6,864 nt of DNA from a bacterium (GTDB taxonomy: Bacteria; Fidelibacterota; Marinisomatia; Marinisomatales; Marinisomataceae). The translations under genes and the position numbers were made by a program. The DNA lies in NCBI GenBank assembly GCA_023255095.1, contig JALRJJ010000117.1:1-6864 (forward strand). Direction: 5' to 3'. This document shows, piece after piece, positions 1 through 6,637 of this stretch. Within the stretch, counting starts at the first letter, position 1. Every line of letters begins with the position of its first letter. The notes below the pieces were generated by a model. The model had not been told where the DNA came from, ran no database searches, and was given only the letters and a program-made list of their open reading frames with translations.

Positions 1-462
1 CGCTTGTTCAACTTCAAATCCCTTTTGTCTGAGCGGTCCTACTAAATTTTTGTGTACTAACTTTGAATCATCAATCAAAAGGACTTTTTTACGCAATTGG
101 CTTAGTCTGTTTGCCTCACTTATAATTTGATCGAATGAAGCTGGCGCTTGCAAAAATGAAGAAAAACTCTTCAGAGAATCTGATGTTAATTGATAGTCAA
201 ATGACATAAAAATTACTTTTAAATCCTTAAAAAAGATACCTTTTAGCTTTTTTCCAATATCAAATAAAATATTTTCCATGGTATTAGATTGTAATACCAA
301 TGTAGATTTTGGTTCTTCTGATACAACGCGTGGCAAATTTTCAATTTCTACAAACTTAGCTGATAGGTCATGTTCCGCAAAAGACATCCGGAGATATTCA
401 GCATAGTTGGCATTCTCAATACAAATGATAAGGTTTAACGAACTTAGATTATGACTTTTCAA
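1..462 (-). CDS. Response regulator: pseudo-receiver followed by canonical receiver (3' end cut by window)
   Basis: This frame stays open to the window edge, giving 154 codons from a TTG start. Residues about 9-122 have the alternating strand/helix pattern of a CheY-like receiver but lack its chemistry: the acidic pair is reduced to Glu16, the phospho-acceptor position in the LVLxD strand is Ser59 (LVLQSN), and the usual Lys before Pro is Ala106 (QAP). From residue 124 a second receiver begins with KKVLLIDDSKLV, so Asp131/Asp132 are intact; its phospho-acceptor Asp lies beyond the window, as does any output domain. I chose TTG at 460-462 because GGAGG stands 5 nt upstream; ATG at 478-480 and GTG at 472-474 are in the same frame but lack a Shine-Dalgarno. 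The start overlaps the end of cheA by 14 nt, suggesting translational coupling and a role as a CheA partner. The receiver start is certain. The pseudo-receiver is inferred from pattern, and the output is unknown. Confidence 0.8.
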   Translation of the reverse strand, partial: MKSHNLSSLNLIICIENANYAEYLRMSFAEHDLSAKFVEIENLPRVVSEEPKSTLVLQSNTMENILFDIGKKLKGIFFKDLKVIFMSFDYQLTSDSLKSFSSFLQAPASFDQIISEANRLSQLRKKVLLIDDSKLVHKNLVGPLRQKGFEVEQA

Positions 463-3421
463 GATCGCCTCCACTTTCATTTTGTGATCTGAAGGTGATT
501 AGTTGAGCATCAAGCTCTGAAATCATTTCCTCTAAATTGACTGGCTTCTCAAAATAATTTTTTACGTCGAATTCTTTTAATGCGGCAAATACACCGTCCC
601 GATTTTTTTGAGCGCCAGAAATAACAAATAAAACTGCATTTCGATACTTAGGAATCTTACGAACAGATGAAATAAATTGAAAACCGTCCATTACCGGCAT
701 TTGTAAATCGACAAGGAATGCGTCAACTGATTTTATTTCACAAAGTTTGAGCGCTTGAAAACCATCCTCCGCTTCATCAATTCGATATCCACCTGAAATT
801 AGAAATTCACTAATTCTCTTCCTCTGCATTTGAGAGTCGTCGATCACCATTATGTTTTTTAACAACCTTTGGTTCTCAATTTCTGTTTTAATTTTGACTT
901 TTGTACCTACTTCATTTTTTTCGTTAGTTTCAGTTACGTTTGAAATTTCCAATACATTTAAAATTAGTACCAATTTGCTATTGGAAAGAATTGTGCACCC
1001 CATCACAAACGGGGCTTTCACGATTAAATTTCCCGTTTGTTTTAATAATACGTTTTGTTGACCTTTTACTTCATCAACAATGACGCCTATTTTGTTTTCT
1101 CCATCATTCAATATTACAAGAAATTGATTTTCTAATAGCGTCTGCCTCTTTCTAAAATCAAGAATATCTGAAAGAGAAACTACCTTAATTAATTGACCTC
1201 GAAAATCAAAGGTGAATCTATTTTTATGAAAAACGAGATCCTTCTTTATGTTTATTCTTACTACCTCTTCTATATTTAAAATTGGGAAAGCAAACTCTTT
1301 TTCGTTTTCAGAAACTAGTAAAATTCCTATAACAGCGAGTGTTAAAGGCAGTTTTAAACTTATTTTCGTACCTTTTCCTAATTTACTATCAATTGTTATG
1401 GAGCCCTGCATTTGATGGACTGCAGTTTTCACAACATCCATACCCACACCACGCCCGGATAATTCGGTGACTTGATCTGCTGAAGAAAATCCAGGCTCAA
1501 AAATTAAGTCGAGTATATCTCTTTCACCCAAATCTTTTGCCTGATCTTTTTTTACAAGCCCTTTTTCAATTGCTTTGTTTAGAATCAAGCGACTGTCTAT
1601 CCCCTTGCCGTCGTCCTCGATTTCAACAACTGCATTTGAACCGGAATAGTACGCTCGTAAGTTAATTCGACCTACATTAGACTTGCTCGTTTGTTCTCGA
1701 AGTTCTCTATTTTCAATGCCATGATCTATAGAGTTACGTAAAATATGTATTAGAGGATCGCCCAATTGATTAATAATGATTTTGTCTAATTCTGTTTCAC
1801 CACCAGATAGCTTTAACTCAACTTTTTTACCTATTTGTCGTGCAATATCTCTGACTTGCGCTGGGAAGCGGCTAAACAATTGATTAATTGGAACCATTCT
1901 AAAATTCATTGCTCCGCTTTGTAACCGAGAGCTGAGTACTTGTAGTTCATCAATATTTTGTTGCAAGTCATCCGATTGAATTCGAGCACGGTCCAAAATT
2001 AACGACAAGCTATTCAAACTATTATCTATATTTGTATTACCCAATGTGACATCAGAGTAAGTATTTTCGAGAGTAAAAAATTCTTTTTGTGATTTAAGTA
2101 CTGATACGCCTTGGTGCGGCGGCTTATGGTAGGTAAATATCTCCGAGTTTTCTTTTATTCTTTGTAATTCGATGTATGCTTGCGCGAGAGTTGCTTTAAG
2201 TAATTTATTATCGTTATCGAGCCTAATCCTATTTATGTACACCTCAGCTGCTGTATTTAAGACGCTATCTAACTTATCAGAAGACACCTTAATAGCTTCG
2301 TCGCGCGCCCTGTTAGAGCTTGTTTGAACTATGTTGGAATTATACTCCTGGTGGCCTACGGAATGTTGTGCTGCCGTATCGACATTGATAATTTGTTTTT
2401 CATCTTTCACGGGATTATTGAACGAACTTCCGAATTTTAAACGGTGTATCAGATGGTTTACTTTTGTTTTAATAGGTCCTCGATACGCTACCTCATCAGT
2501 TATTAACTTGATTGTATTTACACAATTGAGTGCAATATCAATTATTTCTACATCGAGTTTACGTTTTTGAGAGCGTACGTCATCCAATACGTTTTCCAAT
2601 TCATGCGATAATCGTTCAATTTTCTTTATTTCGATTAACCGAGATCCACCCTTAATAGTATGAATTGATCGAAAAAGTTCATTGACGAGCTCCACTGAAG
2701 TTGGGTTGTTTTCCAATTCTATCAAAAGATTTTCACTAGTTTGCAAGTTTTCCCAAGCTTCTTCGCAAAAGTCACTTATCAATCCGACCTTATCTATGGG
2801 AATAGATAGAACCTCGTCATGTTCCTCGTGTGTAGTTTGCTCCGACGAACTATTTTCAATTAAATCTAAATTGTTTTTTTGTACTAAGCCTAAGTTTTCT
2901 CGTTGCTCATTGACATTAATTTCATTGTTACTTTCAGCGTTAAAAAATTGACCATTAACTATATCCTGCGTTAGTAATGCATTTATTGGTTCGGCTAGAT
3001 ATAAACTACATTCATTTACTATCTCACTTAGATCCTGATTGGTCTCCGATTTTCTAAGAAACTCATCCGTGACTTGCTGCAATTTTGCGATAACAATTTT
3101 CATCAAGTATTGCTTGGAATTTTGCGAGTACCCGCCAGCAAGTCTCGCTGCATCCGCAATTAACTCTCCTAGCATGCCGAGGTGAGTAATTTTTTGGCTT
3201 TTGATAAACAAACCAAACCCAGAAACACAACGAAGAATTCGATAAGTCTGATCAAAATATTTATAATCCAAATATTCGCTTTTTTTAAAATAATTATCAA
3301 GTTCGTCTATATTTTGGGAAATGCTATTAAGTAGGTGTTTCTCTATTGCACCAATCTGAATTGTCTCCAACTTATCATCAGGAGGCCACTGTTCCAATGC
3401 TTCGACACAATCTTTTAGCAT
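449..3421 (-). CDS. cheA: Hybrid CheA histidine kinase: pseudo-Hpt, Hpt, dimerisation, ATPase, CheW, receiver
   Basis: This is the cytoplasmic sensor kinase of the cluster, 990 aa, longer than flagellar CheA (about 650 aa). Domains in order: a helical N-terminal region, residues 20-125, that resembles an Hpt without the histidine; an active Hpt, about 207-330, with His254 in HTIKGGS; an enlarged dimerisation region, about 379-510; an HATPase with N-box His559/Asn563/Asp566/His567/Gly568, G1 DDGKG at 603-607, F-box FEPGFSS at 641-647 and G2 GRGVGMD at 656-662; a CheW-like regulatory domain, about 693-830; and a receiver, about 853-975, with Asp861/Asp862, phospho-acceptor Asp905, Ser935 and Lys959. 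All catalytic residues are present. No CheY-binding P2 domain is evident, since only about 50 residues separate Hpt and dimerisation domain. The layout resembles ChpA and FrzE, which serve type IV pilus or gliding control. The start ATG has GAGAGG 11 nt upstream and lies 29 nt after the MCP stop. Confidence 0.97.
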   Translation of the reverse strand: MLKDCVEALEQWPPDDKLETIQIGAIEKHLLNSISQNIDELDNYFKKSEYLDYKYFDQTYRILRCVSGFGLFIKSQKITHLGMLGELIADAARLAGGYSQNSKQYLMKIVIAKLQQVTDEFLRKSETNQDLSEIVNECSLYLAEPINALLTQDIVNGQFFNAESNNEINVNEQRENLGLVQKNNLDLIENSSSEQTTHEEHDEVLSIPIDKVGLISDFCEEAWENLQTSENLLIELENNPTSVELVNELFRSIHTIKGGSRLIEIKKIERLSHELENVLDDVRSQKRKLDVEIIDIALNCVNTIKLITDEVAYRGPIKTKVNHLIHRLKFGSSFNNPVKDEKQIINVDTAAQHSVGHQEYNSNIVQTSSNRARDEAIKVSSDKLDSVLNTAAEVYINRIRLDNDNKLLKATLAQAYIELQRIKENSEIFTYHKPPHQGVSVLKSQKEFFTLENTYSDVTLGNTNIDNSLNSLSLILDRARIQSDDLQQNIDELQVLSSRLQSGAMNFRMVPINQLFSRFPAQVRDIARQIGKKVELKLSGGETELDKIIINQLGDPLIHILRNSIDHGIENRELREQTSKSNVGRINLRAYYSGSNAVVEIEDDGKGIDSRLILNKAIEKGLVKKDQAKDLGERDILDLIFEPGFSSADQVTELSGRGVGMDVVKTAVHQMQGSITIDSKLGKGTKISLKLPLTLAVIGILLVSENEKEFAFPILNIEEVVRINIKKDLVFHKNRFTFDFRGQLIKVVSLSDILDFRKRQTLLENQFLVILNDGENKIGVIVDEVKGQQNVLLKQTGNLIVKAPFVMGCTILSNSKLVLILNVLEISNVTETNEKNEVGTKVKIKTEIENQRLLKNIMVIDDSQMQRKRISEFLISGGYRIDEAEDGFQALKLCEIKSVDAFLVDLQMPVMDGFQFISSVRKIPKYRNAVLFVISGAQKNRDGVFAALKEFDVKNYFEKPVNLEEMISELDAQLITFRSQNESGGDLEKS
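468..472 (-). promoter_or_regulatory. Shine-Dalgarno GGAGG inside the end of cheA
   Basis: GGAGG lies 5 nt upstream of the TTG at 460-462 and within the last codons of cheA. It decides the preferred start of the downstream response regulator, because the in-frame ATG at 478-480 has no purine-rich element before it. Confidence 0.55.
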
Positions 3422-3432
3422 ATTGATAAATG

Positions 3433-3438
3433 CCTCTC
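3433..3438 (-). promoter_or_regulatory. Ribosome binding site of cheA (GAGAGG)
   Basis: GAGAGG stands 11 nt before the cheA ATG at 3419-3421. The spacing is on the long side. It sits in the 29-nt gap after the MCP stop, which holds no visible hairpin. Confidence 0.45.
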
Positions 3439-3450
3439 GAAACGTAAAAG

Positions 3451-5352
3451 TTAATACCTACCAAAATCGTGATTTTCATTATCTCTTTCAGAATGAATAA
3501 CATCTTTTCCTTTTTTATGTTCTTGTTCGAAATCAAACGCATTTTCCTCTAAATCTTCTGAAGAGCCCGCACGATTAGGATGTTCTTCAATTTGAAATTT
3601 ATTAATTAAATATGTTAGCTCTGGAACGATTTTTGAGAGCCCATTCGCGGCTTGTGATAAATCAGAAGCCGCAACTGCATTTACCTGCACAACATTGTCT
3701 AGCGTTTTTATTGCGTCATTTATTTGATCTGCTCCGATAGATTGCTCTTTAGACGACGCACTAATATTTTGAACTAACTGCTGTGTTTTCTCAATTTCGG
3801 GCAGAAGCTCGTTTAGCATTTGATTGGTCAAGTCAGCGAGTTTTTTACCTTCGGTAGAAGAGCGTTCGATATCTAAAGCCGCTTCTTTACTCAACTCTGC
3901 GAGCTTAGACACTTCAGAGGCCACAACAGCAAATCCTTTTCCATGCTCTCCAGCTCTGGCAGCTTCGACAGACGCATTTAAGGCCAAAAGCTCAATTTTA
4001 CGAGTTATTTCACCAACTATCCCAATTCTTTCAAATATATTGGACATCGCATCTGATGTTTTTTTCATCGATGCCGAACATGTTTCCGAGTTTGAAGCTA
4101 ATAACTTCGCAGTTGCATCTGTTTCTGATGCATTTTTTGCATTCTCAGCGATGTTTTGAGCCATTTCATTCATCGAAGCTGATGTTTCTTGAACAGATGT
4201 CGCTTGTTGGCTGGTTCCATCAGAGACCTGATCTGCCGTAATATTAAGCTTAGACGCATTTTCCGAAATCTGCGCCGCGACTTTCGTCATTGCCGACACC
4301 ACTTCAAAAATATTATGTCGCATCTCGGACGTAGAAACTAGTAATTTTGAAATCTCATCATTTCCAGAAATTTGAATATCTTTTGTCAAATTTCCATTTC
4401 TAATTGAATCTATTGTAGCAAAGGCATTGGACAATTTTTTTCTAATACCTGAAGCAATAAAAAAACCAAAAACCAAGGCGGACATAGTCGCGGCCAAACC
4501 AACAATTACAGTCACCATCGCTGATATTGCTTGTGCCCTACGCATCAAGTTAAACGAATAATCTCGGGCACCCCTCACCTCTCTAAAAAGGTTTACATAG
4601 CTCCCGGATCGAATAATTTCCTGTAAATTTTTGTTTGAAATTGCTACCTTCGAATTTGCGTTAATAATATCTAAACTGAAATCATTAAATTTATTTTTAT
4701 ACTCGTCCCCATTTGTGTCCAATGCCGTCGTAGTAAGAAAATCATAGAAAGCAGAAACTTCATAACTCAATTTATCTTGGGCATCAATAATTTGTTCGTA
4801 TGTCTTACCCAATGCGTCTATTGCGGTGTTCATTTTATTAATATACTTTTTACGCTCATTGGAAGACGAAGCGTACAGGTAATTATCAATTTTTTCGATC
4901 AGTTTGCTCTTAAAATTAGTCTCATATCCATAACTTTCGACGGCGTCTTTTATTATTTGTGAAGCTTCGTCCAGATTAGTTTTAGCCTCAGCTCGCAACG
5001 CCTCAGATTTTAAGAGACCACTATCAAAAAATTCTTTGTGCTTTTTGATTACGGGTTCTCTTTTATCAAGCTCGTATTTAAAAATACCTGCACCTCTAAG
5101 TATGCTATCAAGCGATACCTTGGATAAAAAATTAGATGACTCAAGAAGACCCGCATTCATTTTGTTCACATGCTCTTCAATTGCGGTTTCTACTGAATTT
5201 AACTGTTCAGTCTGAATTTTTAAAAAATTAATGCTATAAGAAGAATATGCGCCGAACCCAGCTAAAGTGAGGGCTAAGCCTATCACAAGCATCAAAATTT
5301 TTGTGGTGATATTTAAGCCAAATTTAGGTTGGGTAATGCGCATAGCGTCCAT
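3451..5352 (-). CDS. Methyl-accepting chemotaxis protein, 34-heptad type, helical sensor domain
   Basis: This is the transmembrane chemoreceptor of the cluster, 633 aa. TM1 is at about residues 18-38, a predicted all-helical periplasmic domain of about 235 residues follows, TM2 is about 276-300, then a HAMP domain, about 300-353, in which the usual Pro is Lys306. The signalling hairpin, about 355-588, has its tip at EHGKG (469-473). Compared with E. coli Tsr from memory, each arm is 7 residues shorter, as in a 34H class receptor. LLALNASVEAARAGE is conserved, but the preceding QTN triad is KIE (452-454). Two consensus methylation sites are present (Gln388/Glu389 and Glu536/Gln537). A 40-residue acidic tail ends in DFGRY, which fits a CheR-docking pentapeptide. 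The sensor may be a double four-helix bundle as in HBM receptors, but this is a guess; the ligand is unknown. ATG at residue 4 (5341-5343) is an alternative start, because the Shine-Dalgarno is very close to the first ATG. Confidence 0.96.
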   Translation of the reverse strand: MDAMRITQPKFGLNITTKILMLVIGLALTLAGFGAYSSYSINFLKIQTEQLNSVETAIEEHVNKMNAGLLESSNFLSKVSLDSILRGAGIFKYELDKREPVIKKHKEFFDSGLLKSEALRAEAKTNLDEASQIIKDAVESYGYETNFKSKLIEKIDNYLYASSSNERKKYINKMNTAIDALGKTYEQIIDAQDKLSYEVSAFYDFLTTTALDTNGDEYKNKFNDFSLDIINANSKVAISNKNLQEIIRSGSYVNLFREVRGARDYSFNLMRRAQAISAMVTVIVGLAATMSALVFGFFIASGIRKKLSNAFATIDSIRNGNLTKDIQISGNDEISKLLVSTSEMRHNIFEVVSAMTKVAAQISENASKLNITADQVSDGTSQQATSVQETSASMNEMAQNIAENAKNASETDATAKLLASNSETCSASMKKTSDAMSNIFERIGIVGEITRKIELLALNASVEAARAGEHGKGFAVVASEVSKLAELSKEAALDIERSSTEGKKLADLTNQMLNELLPEIEKTQQLVQNISASSKEQSIGADQINDAIKTLDNVVQVNAVAASDLSQAANGLSKIVPELTYLINKFQIEEHPNRAGSSEDLEENAFDFEQEHKKGKDVIHSERDNENHDFGRY

Positions 5353-5354
5353 TT

Positions 5355-5361
5355 CTCCCCT
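5355..5361 (-). promoter_or_regulatory. Ribosome binding site of the MCP gene (AGGGGAG)
   Basis: AGGGGAG ends only 2 nt before the first ATG (5350-5352) and 11 nt before a second in-frame ATG (5341-5343). The tight spacing leaves the true start open between residues 1 and 4. The 53-nt gap it lies in (5353-5405) shows no promoter or terminator that I can support. Confidence 0.5.
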
Positions 5362-5405
5362 ATCTCAATTCACAGAGTACAGATCTAGACAATCATTACA
5401 ACAAC

Positions 5406-6635
5406 TTATTTGCCACTATATTGCTGTATTTCTTCAGAAGTGACAAATGCGTCAGGCTGGAATATAAATATTACCGTTTCATTAGAACGATAGAAGTTAG
5501 TAAAAAAAACATGTGTTAAGTCAGAAAATACCCTGGAAGTATCTTGAAAATCAGACGTGCTCAATTTCGAAATGCCAAAGGTTTCATCAACACATATCGC
5601 AAATTCGACATCATTTGACGATAAAACAACAAATTTATTGCGCTCGTCTAGTATAGTTTGATTTTGATTGAGAAATTTTGATAGATCTACGCAGCCAAGA
5701 ACTTGCCCTCTCAAGTTTATTAATCCACGTAAAAAATCTGATATTTTATAGAGCGGGGTGACCTCAATGCCTTCTAATATTTCTAAAACGTTAGACAGCT
5801 CTATTGCAATCTTGCTATCACGCATACCCACAATCAGATAAGATTTTTCACCTGTATCTTTTTCAATTCTTTGGTCGCGAGTTACTTTTTTGTTTTCATT
5901 CGAAGTTAGCGCCAACTGTGATTTAAATTCAGATGTTACTAGGTTAGCAATCTTTTGAGGGGAAATAATAAATACATTTTCACCATTAAGCATAAATACA
6001 TCGTCTAAAAGAGTTGAGTGGCCGTCAACATTATTTTCACGGTCAATATTCTTTTTGTTTTCGAGCTTAAAAATACCTACATGCGTGTCCATTGTAAGAG
6101 CAAATTTAACGTTATTGTAATTCAACGCAATGATGGCTTCGATGTCTATGGTCTGCACTTTAGACTTTTTTAAAACATCCAGTGAATTCGTCCTCAAATG
6201 GCAGTCATAACTGTCAAATATAGGCAACAATACCCCACGAAAATCAATTGTTCCCAGACATGATCGTAAAAAGTTATTCAATTGTGAGATTTTTCCATAT
6301 TCGTTTGTAATTTCTGAAACAAAATTAACTGGAACTCCCAGGAAAATTTCATTTTTTTTGTAAACAAATATTTCCCTCAAATCTCCTGAACTTTCAAATT
6401 CATGAAAAACTTCTGGATAATCGATCTGAATATCGTCGGATCCAGTTTTGTTAGACTCTTCCATGTTGTCAGTGATTATCCCTTGACGCGAATTATCAGA
6501 TACAGTCTCGTTTTCATGCGAAGTTGAAAGCTGCTTCGTTAGTGGCTCTTGTAAACTTGGCAAGGAATCAAGAAGCGCATCAAATTTTCTCTTGGATATT
6601 TCTTTAGAGGATATTTTTTGATATTTTTTAACCAT
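5406..6635 (-). CDS. Tandem CheW-domain coupling protein, ParP-like candidate
   Basis: This is a soluble 409-aa protein, over twice the length of ordinary CheW. Residues 1-85 are a short basic helix (KRKFDALLDSL at 15-25) followed by a Ser/Asn/acidic, probably disordered, stretch. Residues about 87-235 form a divergent CheW domain with IDFRGVLLPIFD at 130-141. Residues about 264-400 form a canonical one with FLRGLINLRGQVLGCVDL at 301-318, where Arg309 corresponds to the conserved Arg of the NLRG motif in CheW. CheW domains bridge receptor tips and the P5 domain of CheA. The gene begins 2 nt after the stop of a ParA-like gene, the arrangement seen for parC-parP in Vibrio, so a role in tethering the array to the ParA system is a reasonable inference. 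No good Shine-Dalgarno precedes the ATG, so translation is probably coupled to the upstream gene. A CheV identity is unlikely because no receiver is present. Confidence 0.9.
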   Translation of the reverse strand: MVKKYQKISSKEISKRKFDALLDSLPSLQEPLTKQLSTSHENETVSDNSRQGIITDNMEESNKTGSDDIQIDYPEVFHEFESSGDLREIFVYKKNEIFLGVPVNFVSEITNEYGKISQLNNFLRSCLGTIDFRGVLLPIFDSYDCHLRTNSLDVLKKSKVQTIDIEAIIALNYNNVKFALTMDTHVGIFKLENKKNIDRENNVDGHSTLLDDVFMLNGENVFIISPQKIANLVTSEFKSQLALTSNENKKVTRDQRIEKDTGEKSYLIVGMRDSKIAIELSNVLEILEGIEVTPLYKISDFLRGLINLRGQVLGCVDLSKFLNQNQTILDERNKFVVLSSNDVEFAICVDETFGISKLSTSDFQDTSRVFSDLTHVFFTNFYRSNETVIFIFQPDAFVTSEEIQQYSGK

Positions 6636-6637
6636 CG

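Noticed and set aside
1..462. CheB methylesterase as the identity of the last gene
   Set aside because: CheB starts with its receiver. Here about 120 residues of degenerate receiver-like sequence come first, and no methylesterase domain is in the window to support it.
852..1061. Open frame of 69 codons on the plus strand
   Set aside because: It is antisense to the well-supported CheW-like/linker part of cheA, shows no recognisable domain, and has a hydrophobic, low-information product typical of an AT-rich shadow frame.
2331..2951. Two plus-strand open frames (2331-2570 and 2682-2951)
   Set aside because: Both are antisense to the Hpt and linker part of cheA, whose HTIKGGS motif shows which strand codes.
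3824..4159. Open frame of 111 codons on the plus strand
   Set aside because: It lies antisense to the conserved MCP signalling hairpin. The Ala/Ser-rich product mirrors the codon pattern of that region and has no domain of its own.
4056..4962. Two plus-strand open frames of 61 codons (4056-4241 and 4777-4962)
   Set aside because: They are antisense to the MCP, short, without ribosome binding site or motif support.
5353..5405. Possible internal promoter or terminator in the largest intergenic gap
   Set aside because: The 53-nt gap has only a short AGATCT palindrome, no stem followed by a T run, and no convincing -35/-10 pair.
5406..6635. CheV as the identity of the tandem CheW protein
   Set aside because: CheV is CheW plus a receiver. 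The second domain here has the CheW NLRG motif and no DD pair or phospho-acceptor pattern.
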